A DNA stretch of 64,000 nt from Sphingobium sp. TKS (GTDB taxonomy: Bacteria > Pseudomonadota > Alphaproteobacteria > Sphingomonadales > Sphingomonadaceae). Shown one piece after another: positions 37,056-44,630 of this stretch. The position numbers and the translations under genes are program-made. Within the stretch, counting starts at the first letter, position 1. Every line of letters starts with the position of its first letter. Below the pieces are notes generated by a model. That model saw only the letters and a list, made by a program, of their open reading frames with translations, was not told the DNA's origin and ran no database searches. Where the stretch lies: NCBI RefSeq assembly GCF_001563265.1, contig NZ_CP005084.1, positions 306,001 through 370,000 on the forward strand, written 5' to 3'.

Positions 37056-37987
37056 CCGATTCCCTCCCCGATCGCGGCCAGACCCCACAACATCAGGCAG
37101 GCCCATAAATAGATCCGAAGCGCGGCCCGCAGGGCACGGACATCCGCTTCGCCACCCGTCCCGATCCATGGTTTGTCATGCAGCACGCCGTCATAGCGGA
37201 TCGGCCCGGCCAGCCTTATCCCCAGCGCTCCGGCCATGGCGGCCTCGGGCCAACCCGCATTGGGCGAGGCATGGCGTCCATGGTCCCGCCACATCACGGC
37301 CCATCCTCCGCCGCCCGCGATGCAAAGGACAAAGGCCGCCAGCCGCGCCGGCGCCCAGTTCAGCAGATCGTCGAATCGCGCTGCCGCCCAGCCGAAATCC
37401 GTGAAAGGCGCCTCCTTGTGCCCGATCATGCTGTCGGCGGTGTTCACGGCCTTATAGGCCCAGATTCCCGGCAGCCCCAACAGCAGGAGCCAAAACAGCG
37501 GCGCGACGATTCCATCGCAGAAGCTTTCGGCCAGGCTCTCGATCCCGGCCCTGGCAACGCCCGCTTCGTCCAGCGAATCCGTATCGCGTCCCACGATCCG
37601 GCCCACCGCCTGCCGCGCGGCATCCAGCTCTCCCCTCGCCAGCGCGCGCGCCACAGGCGCCACATGCGCATAGAGGCTGCGCTGCGCCAGCGCCGGCCAG
37701 GCCGCCAGCGCGAGCCAGATCCACGCCATATCCCCGGCCCACCTGCGGATCGCCCATTCCAACGCGAGACCGGAACCTCCCGCAACGCCCAGCAATAGCA
37801 ACAGCAGGGCAATTCCGGCCCATCGCCGGGTCGGATCGCTCCAGGCTTCCTGGTTCCACCGCCGTTCCACCGCGCCGATGATCCGCGCAAAACCACCCAC
37901 CGGATGCCCGATCCGCGCATATAGCCAGACCGGCCAGCCCAGAGCCACGTCCAGCATCAGCGCAGCCAGCGCCACCGGCTCAGCCAT
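37052..37987 (-). CDS. cbiB: Adenosylcobinamide-phosphate synthase CbiB/CobD
   Basis: Membrane protein, 311 aa (cobD in P. denitrificans naming), that attaches the aminopropanol arm to adenosylcobyric acid. MAEPVALAALMLDVALG, HPVGGFARIIG, SFCDGIVAPLFWLLL, and NTADSMIGHKEAPFTDFGWAAARFDDLLNW-type segments are conserved in the family. The start ATG 37987 overlaps the previous gene by 8 bases and fits family length. Confidence 0.94.
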   Translation of the reverse strand: MAEPVALAALMLDVALGWPVWLYARIGHPVGGFARIIGAVERRWNQEAWSDPTRRWAGIALLLLLLGVAGGSGLALEWAIRRWAGDMAWIWLALAAWPALAQRSLYAHVAPVARALARGELDAARQAVGRIVGRDTDSLDEAGVARAGIESLAESFCDGIVAPLFWLLLLGLPGIWAYKAVNTADSMIGHKEAPFTDFGWAAARFDDLLNWAPARLAAFVLCIAGGGGWAVMWRDHGRHASPNAGWPEAAMAGALGIRLAGPIRYDGVLHDKPWIGTGGEADVRALRAALRIYLWACLMLWGLAAIGEGIG

Positions 37988-38957
37988 CCGCCAAGGCCCG
38001 GTCGAGCCGCGCCAGCGCAGCCGCATCGCCCGGCAGACCAAGCCGCAGCCAGCGCCGATTTTCCTCAAAAGGTCGTGTCAGGATCGCCCGCCGCGCCAGC
38101 CGGTCGAACAGGGCCGGTCCATCCTCCACCTCCACCAGCCGGAACAGCGGACATTCCCCCCGCGCCGCCAGTCCGTGCCGCGCCAGCACTTCATCCAGTT
38201 GCGCCGCGCGTTCCGCCAAAGCCGCAATCGCCTCTTCGATCCATGCCCGGTCATCATAGGCCGCACGCCCGAACGCGATCGCCGCAGCAGAGACCGGCCA
38301 TTCCCCCAGCATCCGCCGCGCCTCCGCGACGATCGCCCGCGGCCCGATGAGAAAGCCCAGCCGCACGCCCGCCAGCCCGAAGAACTTGCCGAAGGATCGC
38401 AGCAGGATCAGCCGCCGCTCGTCCCCGACCGCATCCGCCAGGCTGCATGACGGCATGGCATCGGCATAGGCTTCGTCGATGATTAGCCATCCCCCGGCCC
38501 GCTCCAATCCCGACAGCCATTCCAGCAGACGGGCAGGCGGCAGGATGCGGCCATCGGGATTGTTGGGATTGGCGAACAGCAGCGCAACCGCTTCCCGAGA
38601 CGCATCTTCCCCGGCGGCCATCGGGCGGCCCTGCGCGAAAATCTCGCCATGGGTGCGATAGCTCGGCATCCGCCAACGGCCGGGCATGTCCAGCATCCGG
38701 CCCACCAGCCGCAAACCCGCTTCGCTGCCCGGCACAGTGCAGAGATGATCGGGATCGACGCCGAAATGCGCCGCCGCCGCCGCTTCCAGCACCGTCAGAT
38801 CATGCGGGTCGGGCAAGCATCGCCAATCCACGGAGATGCGATCGGCCCCCGGCCATGTCAGAGGGCTGATCCCCGTCGACAGGTCGATCCAGTCCGCACC
38901 GCCATAGACCGCCCGCGCCTCGGCCAGTCGTCCGCCATGCCAGGTGAAGCCGCTCAT
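37980..38957 (-). CDS. cobD: Threonine-phosphate decarboxylase-like PLP enzyme (CobC/CobD)
   Basis: Fold-type I aminotransferase homologue, 325 aa, making the (R)-1-amino-2-propanol phosphate arm in Salmonella (CobD) and called cobC in P. denitrificans. IDLSTGISPLTWP near the start, NPNNPDG, IIDEAYAD and the PLP-binding Lys191 in LRSFGKFFGLAGVRLGF are seen. ATG 38957 overlaps the cobS stop by 4 bases. Which arm substrate it uses cannot be read from sequence. Confidence 0.92.
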   Translation of the reverse strand: MSGFTWHGGRLAEARAVYGGADWIDLSTGISPLTWPGADRISVDWRCLPDPHDLTVLEAAAAAHFGVDPDHLCTVPGSEAGLRLVGRMLDMPGRWRMPSYRTHGEIFAQGRPMAAGEDASREAVALLFANPNNPDGRILPPARLLEWLSGLERAGGWLIIDEAYADAMPSCSLADAVGDERRLILLRSFGKFFGLAGVRLGFLIGPRAIVAEARRMLGEWPVSAAAIAFGRAAYDDRAWIEEAIAALAERAAQLDEVLARHGLAARGECPLFRLVEVEDGPALFDRLARRAILTRPFEENRRWLRLGLPGDAAALARLDRALADG

Positions 38958-39664
38958 CGCGCCAGCACCATAACGGCCAGCATGCCGCTTTCCAGCAGTT
39001 CGATGCCAGCGCCATGTCCGTCCCCGGAAATGCCGCCGATCCGCGACCGCAGCCACAGCCCCCAGAGCGGAATCAATATGACTGCCGCCCATAAGGCAGG
39101 CACCCAGAAACCCAGCAGCAGCCCCAGCGCCATCCAGAGGATAAGGGGTGCCGCCCGCCAGCCTGCTCGAAATCGGCTCGCCAGCCCTTCGTGCAGTGGC
39201 GGCAGCCATCGCGTCCAGACCAGCGGGCCGATTCTCGCCGCCATCGCCACGGGAACCAGCATCCACAGCGGGAAAATTTCCACCCACAGCCGCAGCAGCA
39301 CCAGCTTGGCCAGCAATTGCAGGCCGATGGCGACCACGCCGAAACTGCCGATATGCGGATCGGCCAGAACGGCGGACAGGCGCGACCGGTCGCCATGCGC
39401 GGCGCCCGCCGCATCCGCGATATCGCCCAATCCGTCGAGATGCAGCGCGCCAGTAACAGTGACCCAGGCCAGCAGGCCGCACAAGGCGCCCGCCCATGGA
39501 TCGATCCGGAGGCCAAGACCGGTGGCACCCGCGACGATCAGGCCCACGGCGATCCCCGTGGCGGGAAACCAACGGATCGCGGCAGCGAAATCCGCTTCAT
39601 CGACGTCCAGCGCGGGCAAGGGCAAGCGCGTCATCAATTGCAGGGCCAGCACCAGCCGCTTCAT
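38954..39664 (-). CDS. cobS: Adenosylcobinamide-GDP ribazoletransferase
   Basis: Cobalamin synthase (cobV in P. denitrificans naming), 236 aa, an inner-membrane enzyme joining adenosylcobinamide-GDP to alpha-ribazole. LQLMTRLPLP, the metal-binding LHLDGLGDIADAAGAAHG and DPHIGSFGVVAIGLQLLAK motifs and hydrophobic helices are present. ATG 39664 overlaps the phosphatase stop. Confidence 0.95.
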   Translation of the reverse strand: MKRLVLALQLMTRLPLPALDVDEADFAAAIRWFPATGIAVGLIVAGATGLGLRIDPWAGALCGLLAWVTVTGALHLDGLGDIADAAGAAHGDRSRLSAVLADPHIGSFGVVAIGLQLLAKLVLLRLWVEIFPLWMLVPVAMAARIGPLVWTRWLPPLHEGLASRFRAGWRAAPLILWMALGLLLGFWVPALWAAVILIPLWGLWLRSRIGGISGDGHGAGIELLESGMLAVMVLAR

Positions 39665-40227
39665 GGCATCAGCCCTGTAATCTGCGCCGACGGCTGCTCG
39701 CCGGGCCAGACCTGCAGACTCAGCACCGCGCCATAGGGCAGGTCGACCGCCCAACCCTGCCACACGTCGAAGCCGCACAGGACAGCCAGCGCCGCCCGCA
39801 TCGCTCCGGCATGACAAATCACCAGCACCGGCTCGCCAAGGTCGCCCAGCCCGTCCCGTATCCGGCCGCAAAGATCGGTCCAGCTTTCGCCCTCCGGCGG
39901 TGGAAAGCCGTCCGGATCGTCCCAGAAGCGGGCCAGATCGGCAGAAGGAAGAGTCGCCGGGTCGGCCCCCTCCCAACGTCCGAAATGCAGTTCCCGCCAA
40001 CGGCTGTCGACGCCATGGCCGACGCCCCGCTCCGCCGCTATGATCGCGCCCGGCGCCCGCGCCCGGGCAAGGTCGGACGTCACCACCCGCGCAAAGTCCA
40101 ATCCTCGCGCGCGCTCGACGCAAAGCGCGATGCCCTCCGCTTCCGGCGGCGCGTCCAGATGCCCCAGCAACCGCCCGGCGAGCTGCGGCGCGCCATGGCG
40201 CATCAGGTGGAGCGGGAAAGTGCTCAC
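39661..40227 (-). CDS. Alpha-ribazole phosphatase-like histidine phosphatase
   Basis: A 188-aa phosphoglycerate-mutase-fold phosphatase with the RHG motif (LMRHGAPQLAG), SDLARAR, RELHFGRWEG and CHAGAMRAA (second catalytic His). In this operon it most likely removes the phosphate from alpha-ribazole phosphate (the role of CobC in Salmonella). ATGA overlaps on both sides. Confidence 0.88.
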   Translation of the reverse strand: MSTFPLHLMRHGAPQLAGRLLGHLDAPPEAEGIALCVERARGLDFARVVTSDLARARAPGAIIAAERGVGHGVDSRWRELHFGRWEGADPATLPSADLARFWDDPDGFPPPEGESWTDLCGRIRDGLGDLGEPVLVICHAGAMRAALAVLCGFDVWQGWAVDLPYGAVLSLQVWPGEQPSAQITGLMP

Positions 40228-41240
40228 AAGGCGCCCGCCACCGCCGCTTCCGCAAAGGTCGCCATGCCGGCATGGGCAGCCAGAGCCGACCGTACGATCT
40301 GCGTCGCCACCGCAGCGCCGCTGCCCTCGCCCAGCCGCATGTTCAGCCGCAGCAGCGGGTCCAGCGCCAGCGCCGCCAGCAGGCGCTCATGCCCCGCCTC
40401 GGCCGACATATGCGCCGCCAGGCAATGGCCGACGATCACCGGACTGTCCTTCGCCAGCGGAGTGACCGCCGCGCAGCCGATGAAGCCGTCCAGCATCACC
40501 GGCACGCGCAGCATCCGCGCCGCCAGCACCGCACCGGCCAGCGCCGCGATCTCGCGCCCGCCCAGCCGCCGCAGCGTTTCGAACGCGTCGGCGCAATGCG
40601 CCCCGTGCAGGGCCAGCGCCTGCGCCACCGCTTCGGCCTTGCGCGCCAGTCCATCGCCGTCCACGCCCGTGCCGCGCCCGACCCAATGCGCCGCCGCGCC
40701 GCCAAAGGCCTGCGCGCAAAGCGCCGCCGCTGGCGTGCTGTTGGCAATGCCCATCTCGCCCAGCAGCAGCAGGTCGAGGCCTGGTTCGACCGCCGCCGCC
40801 CCGGCATTGATCGCGGCAAGGCAGTCCGCCTCGCTCATCGCCGCTTCGACGCAAATGTCTCCAGTCGGCCGTTCCAGATCGAGCGCCACCACGGTCAGCT
40901 CCGCGCCGCAGGCTTGCGCCAAAGCATTGATCGCCGCGCCGCCATGGCGGAAATTCGCGACCATCTGGGCCGTGACCTCTGCCGGGAAGGCGCTGACCCC
41001 CCGCGCCGCCACGCCATGATTGCCCGCGAAGATCGCGGCGCGGATGCGCTCGGCCCGGGGCCGCTCCCGGCCCTGCCAGCCCGCCATGAACAGGGCGATC
41101 TCTTCCAGCCGCCCCAGCGATCCGGCGGGCTTCGTCAGCACCGCCTGCCGCGCCGCCGCCGCTGCGACGGCGCTTTCGTCCCGCACGGGCAAATCCGCCA
41201 GCGCGGCGGCAAAGGCCGCACGATCATCGAAACGGATCAT
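40224..41240 (-). CDS. cobT: Nicotinate-nucleotide:dimethylbenzimidazole phosphoribosyltransferase
   Basis: Activates the lower ligand made by BluB to alpha-ribazole phosphate, 338 aa (cobU in P. denitrificans naming). KPAGSLGRLEEIA, FAGNHGVAARGVSAFP, LGEMGIANSTPAAAL and the catalytic Glu305 in LGEGSGAAVA are diagnostic. ATG 41240 is used; it overlaps the DUF1636 stop (ATGA). Not to be confused with the chelatase subunit CobT. Confidence 0.96.
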   Translation of the reverse strand: MIRFDDRAAFAAALADLPVRDESAVAAAAARQAVLTKPAGSLGRLEEIALFMAGWQGRERPRAERIRAAIFAGNHGVAARGVSAFPAEVTAQMVANFRHGGAAINALAQACGAELTVVALDLERPTGDICVEAAMSEADCLAAINAGAAAVEPGLDLLLLGEMGIANSTPAAALCAQAFGGAAAHWVGRGTGVDGDGLARKAEAVAQALALHGAHCADAFETLRRLGGREIAALAGAVLAARMLRVPVMLDGFIGCAAVTPLAKDSPVIVGHCLAAHMSAEAGHERLLAALALDPLLRLNMRLGEGSGAAVATQIVRSALAAHAGMATFAEAAVAGAL

Positions 41241-41644
41241 GAGCAGACGAAGCCTTCGGGCGGCGTACGGACGATGAAATGCCCCTTCACCCCCTGCGGC
41301 CAGTCGGCATAGCGCACCACGCCCTCCTCGCTTGCGGCATGGCGCACCGCATAATCCAATATGGCGCGGGCGGCCTCCTCGTCCGGCGTGAAGTCGCCCA
41401 GCACATAGCCGATCTTGCCGGTTCCCCGGATATGCACCGTGCAATGGCGCTGGCAGGCGAAGAGGCAGGGCATGTCCTGCACCGCGACCGCCGCATAGGC
41501 GGGGTCGCTCTCCTGCATTTTTTGGAGCGCCTCGGTCAGCAATGCGCCGCCACGCCGACCATACTCATCCTCCCTGCTCTCCGCCGACAGACGGCAGGTC
41601 GAACAGACCACCACCGACGCCCCGCGCCCGACGGCCCGCAACAT
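41237..41644 (-). CDS. DUF1636 family putative metal-binding protein
   Basis: First gene of the riboswitch-3 operon, 135 aa from ATG 41644; GTG 41659 is also open. Two Cys pairs are visible, VVCSTCR near the N-terminus and MPCLFACQRHC in the middle, suggesting a metal or Fe-S site of thioredoxin-like ferredoxin style. The C-terminus is GVKGHFIVRTPPEG. Family function is unknown; riboswitch control and overlap with cobT imply cobalt handling or a redox job in B12 synthesis (inference). Confidence 0.85.
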   Translation of the reverse strand: MLRAVGRGASVVVCSTCRLSAESREDEYGRRGGALLTEALQKMQESDPAYAAVAVQDMPCLFACQRHCTVHIRGTGKIGYVLGDFTPDEEAARAILDYAVRHAASEEGVVRYADWPQGVKGHFIVRTPPEGFVCS

Positions 41645-41670
41645 CAGCGACAGCTCCACATATCAGTCAT
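41644..41670 (-). CDS. Possible 8-codon leader ORF before the DUF1636 gene
   Basis: GGAGG (41678-41682) stands 7 bases before an ATG that encodes MTDMWSCR and stops at a TGA overlapping the ATG of the DUF1636 gene (TGATG). This is the best ribosome-binding site in the leader, so ribosomes would reach the gene through this short ORF by re-initiation. It may be accidental. Confidence 0.3.
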   Translation of the reverse strand: MTDMWSCR

Positions 41671-41790
41671 TCCGCTTCCTCCAGCCCGACGGCAAATGCC
41701 CGGCCAGGAAACCAGGCAGAGGAGGACAGGCCGACACCGGACAGGCGACAAAACTCCCCCCTGCTCGATCACGCCGGCAAGGCGATGGCT

Positions 41791-42016
41791 GTCGCTTCGC
41801 GAGGGAAAACCCCGTTCGGCCGGCGCACCCTGTCCGGTCGAAGAACGACTGCGTCAGGCAGGTCTCCTGGCTCACGGGTCGATGCTTCCCGGCCGCCTTC
41901 TCGGAACCTTGTCCCAATGGCGTGATGGCCGGATCGCTCGCCGCTTACAGTTGCAGGGGCAGCGCGAGCCTTCCACCCGACTTCCCTTTTCATCCCCTTT
42001 CGGGGAACCTGTCGCG
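41791..42016 (-). promoter_or_regulatory. Cobalamin riboswitch 3 with P13-type hairpin
   Basis: On the minus strand the aptamer shows GGTTCCCCGAAAGGGGA, GGGAAGTCGGGTGGAA, the L5 segment GCTGCCCCTGCAACTGTAAGC and the B12 box AGCCAGGAGACCTGCC (about 41858-41873). The distal hairpin has GTCGT/GCGAC at its base, a CCGG/CCGG inner stem and a loop with CAGGG (41828-41832), again complementary to CCCTG of L5. It leads the DUF1636-cobT-phosphatase-cobS-cobD-cbiB-cobU operon. Confidence 0.95.
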
Positions 42017-42022
42017 CCGATG

Positions 42023-42051
42023 CTGATAAAGACCCCGTCGTCCCATCGCAA
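42023..42051 (-). promoter_or_regulatory. Candidate promoter of the riboswitch-3 operon
   Basis: On the minus strand TTGCGA (42046-42051), 17 bases, then TATCAG (42023-42028), a fair sigma-70-type promoter. Its expected start would be at about 42016, where the aptamer begins. Confidence 0.45.
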
Positions 42052-42175
42052 GGGGGGTAGAAAGGCATGGTCTTTCCTGACGCCGCGGCACGGAAATATG
42101 CGGCGGCGCTACCATGGTTAGACTTCTCTTCACCTCCCCAAACTGCTATCATCCGACAAAATAAGGGAGAGGGTC

Positions 42176-42295
42176 ATGGCTATTCTGACGCGCTGGATGG
42201 ACTGGATCTGTCGGCTGTTCGCCTGCACGGCGGAAAACGATATGCGGGTCAACAGGTTGATCGCGCACATCCCTTCCGACACCAACGACCGCTGA
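42176..42295 (+). CDS. Possible 39-aa small protein
   Basis: ATG 42176 follows GGGAGAGGG. The product MAILTRWMDWICRLFAC... is amphipathic at the N-terminus, with two Cys, and ends IPSDTNDR. It is divergent from the riboswitch-3 operon. I do not recognise it; the good ribosome-binding site is the main support. Confidence 0.35.
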   Translation: MAILTRWMDWICRLFACTAENDMRVNRLIAHIPSDTNDR

Positions 42296-42615
42296 GCCGC
42301 CCGCGCTGGGTGTCTCTCGCGCCGCTTGGCGCTCCCGATGGAACGGCGGCGCCTCTGGCGGATATTATGGCCATGTTGGCCAACGTCCTATGTCACCACT
42401 CTCATCCGCCTCTGTCTCGCCATGCCCAACCGCCGCGGTTCCGCTGCCCGGGATCAAGAGCGCTGACCGTTGCACGTGCCTCCGCGATAGGGGAAGAGGC
42501 TGCACGATGCCGACGGAAATCCAGATTGCGATTCGGGGCATGGCCGGACTCGGCCTCATGGGCATGACCCCGCCCAAGGCGGTCGGTGGCCCGGGCACCC
42601 GTTGAGGAGAAAGAT
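42296..42615. other. Region before the thiolase gene
   Basis: No confident gene. A 32-codon ORF (42507-42605, MPTEIQIAIRGMAGLG...) with an AGAGG site 7 bases upstream ends just before the thiolase ribosome-binding site and might be a leader peptide, but its composition is not persuasive. Confidence 0.35.
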
Positions 42616-43809
42616 ATGACCGATATACACGACCGGGACATCATCATCGCGGGCTATGCCCGAACCCCGATGGGCGGTTTTCAGGGCGCGCTCTCCGGCG
42701 TGTCCGCTACCGAACTGGGCGCCGTCGCGGTGAAGGCGGCCGTCGAACGCTCCGGGGTCGCGCCCGAAGCCATCGACCGCATCTATATGGGTTGCGTCCT
42801 CCCCGCCGCTCTGGGCCAGGCTCCTGCACGCCAGGCGGCATTGGGCGCGGGCCTTCCGCAATCGGTCGAGGCCACCACCGTCAACAAGATGTGCGGGTCC
42901 GGCATGCAGGCGGCGATCATGGCGGCCGAAGCGCTCTCCGCAGGCTCCGTCGACGTCGTCGTCGCGGGCGGCATGGAAAGCATGACCAACGCGCCCTATG
43001 CCTTGCCCAAGCACCGGTCCGGCGCGCGCATCGGCCATGACCGGGTCATCGACACGATGATGATGGACGGGTTGGAGGACGCCTATGATCGCGGTAAGCC
43101 GATGGGTTCCTTTGCCGAGGATACGGCCCGCGATTATCAGTTCACCCGCGCAGAGATGGACGCCTATGCGATCGAGAGTCTCGCCCGCGCCAATGCCGCG
43201 ATCAGCAGCGGCGCCTTCGCGGGGGAAGTGGCGCCCGTCACGGTCAAGACCCGCAACGGCGAAGTCCAGATCGATAAGGACGAACAGCCGGGCAATGCGA
43301 GGCCGGAGAAAATCCCGTCCCTGAAACCTGCCTTCGCCAAGGATGGCGCGATCACGGCCGCATCCTCCGCCTCGATTTCGGACGGCGCGGCGGCGCTGGT
43401 GCTGACCCGTGCCGATGTGGCGGAGAAGCTGGGCCTGACGCGGGAAGCCCGCATCGTCGCCACCGCCGCCCACGCCCACGCTCCGGCGCTGTTCACCACC
43501 GCCCCGGTCTTCGCGATCCGCAAGGCGATGGAAAAGGCGGGCTGGTCAGCCGGGGATGTCGATCTCTACGAAGTCAATGAAGCCTTCGCCGCCGTCGCCA
43601 TGATCGCGATGCGCGACCTGGGCATTCCGCATGACAAGATCAACGTCAATGGCGGCGCCACCGCGCTGGGCCATCCCATCGGCGCGAGCGGCGCGCGTAT
43701 CATCGCCACGCTGATCGCGGCTCTCAAGGCTCGCGGCCTGAAGAAAGGCGTCGCCGCGCTCTGCATCGGCGGCGGCGAAGCCACGGCGGTCGCCCTGGAA
43801 GTCCTGTAA
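42616..43809 (+). CDS. Acetyl-CoA C-acyltransferase (thiolase)
   Basis: Thiolase, 397 aa. The acyl-binding Cys93 is in NKMCGSGMQ, His in GHPIGASGAR, and the second catalytic Cys383 in LCIGGGEA. It either condenses two acetyl-CoA or cleaves 3-ketoacyl-CoA. ATG 42616 follows GAGGAG. It is paired with a type-2 3-hydroxyacyl-CoA dehydrogenase gene 12 bases downstream, which favours a beta-oxidation role (isoleucine or short-chain acyl-CoA) over polyester synthesis. Confidence 0.93.
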   Translation: MTDIHDRDIIIAGYARTPMGGFQGALSGVSATELGAVAVKAAVERSGVAPEAIDRIYMGCVLPAALGQAPARQAALGAGLPQSVEATTVNKMCGSGMQAAIMAAEALSAGSVDVVVAGGMESMTNAPYALPKHRSGARIGHDRVIDTMMMDGLEDAYDRGKPMGSFAEDTARDYQFTRAEMDAYAIESLARANAAISSGAFAGEVAPVTVKTRNGEVQIDKDEQPGNARPEKIPSLKPAFAKDGAITAASSASISDGAAALVLTRADVAEKLGLTREARIVATAAHAHAPALFTTAPVFAIRKAMEKAGWSAGDVDLYEVNEAFAAVAMIAMRDLGIPHDKINVNGGATALGHPIGASGARIIATLIAALKARGLKKGVAALCIGGGEATAVALEVL

Positions 43810-43821
43810 GGGGGAACGGAT

Positions 43822-44583
43822 ATGAATATCGAAGGACTGGCCGCCATCGTCACCGGCGGCGCATCCGGCCTGGGCGCCGCCACCGCTCGCGCCCTCGCCG
43901 CCAGGGGCGCCCGCGTCACCCTGTTCGACCTCAACGAAGAGGAAGGCGTGAAAATCGCGGCCGACATTGGCGGCCTGTTCCAGCGCGTCAACGTCACCGA
44001 CGAGGACAGCGTCAATGCCGGCCTCGACGCGGCGGAGGCCGCCCATGGCACTGCCCGCATAGCCGTCAATTGCGCGGGCGTGGCCCCTGCCATCAAGGCG
44101 GTCGGGCGCGAATTCGTCCCCCATCCGATCGACAGTTTCCGCAAGGCGGTGGAAATCAACCTTACCGGCACATTCCTGATCGCCTCGCGCTTTGCCGCCC
44201 GGCTGCAACGGGCCGAAGCGATCGGTGAGGAACGCGGCGTCATCGTCAACACCGCGTCGGTCGCGGCTTTCGACGGGCAGATCGGCCAAGCCGCCTATGC
44301 CGCATCCAAGGGCGGCGTGGTCGGCCTGACGCTTCCCCTCGCCCGCGAATTCGCGCAGTCGCTGATCCGCGTCGTCACCATCGCACCGGGCATTTTCTGG
44401 ACGCCGATGCTGGCGGGACTGCCTCAGGCGGCGCAGGATTCGCTCGGCAAGCAGGTTCCGCATCCCAGCCGCCTGGGCAAGCCGGAGGAATATGCGATGC
44501 TGGTCGAATCGATCATCGCCAACCCCATGCTGAACGGCGAAACCATCCGCCTCGACGGCGCCATCCGCATGGCGCCCAAATAG
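43822..44583 (+). CDS. 3-hydroxyacyl-CoA dehydrogenase type 2-like SDR
   Basis: Short-chain dehydrogenase, 253 aa, NAD-binding TGGASGLG at residues 11-18, NCAG at 83-86, catalytic Ser146, Tyr159 and Lys163 (YAASK). The overall pattern (FDLNEE, PGIFWTPML, HPSRLGKPEEYA, GETIRLDGAIRMAP) matches HSD10-type enzymes. The GGGGGAA site precedes ATG. It acts with the thiolase to oxidise 3-hydroxyacyl-CoA. It converges with the P-type ATPase gene. Confidence 0.9.
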   Translation: MNIEGLAAIVTGGASGLGAATARALAARGARVTLFDLNEEEGVKIAADIGGLFQRVNVTDEDSVNAGLDAAEAAHGTARIAVNCAGVAPAIKAVGREFVPHPIDSFRKAVEINLTGTFLIASRFAARLQRAEAIGEERGVIVNTASVAAFDGQIGQAAYAASKGGVVGLTLPLAREFAQSLIRVVTIAPGIFWTPMLAGLPQAAQDSLGKQVPHPSRLGKPEEYAMLVESIIANPMLNGETIRLDGAIRMAPK

Positions 44584-44630
44584 GCCACGAGCCGTCTTTT
44601 ATGCTCTCGCGCAAGGTTGACGCATTTCAT

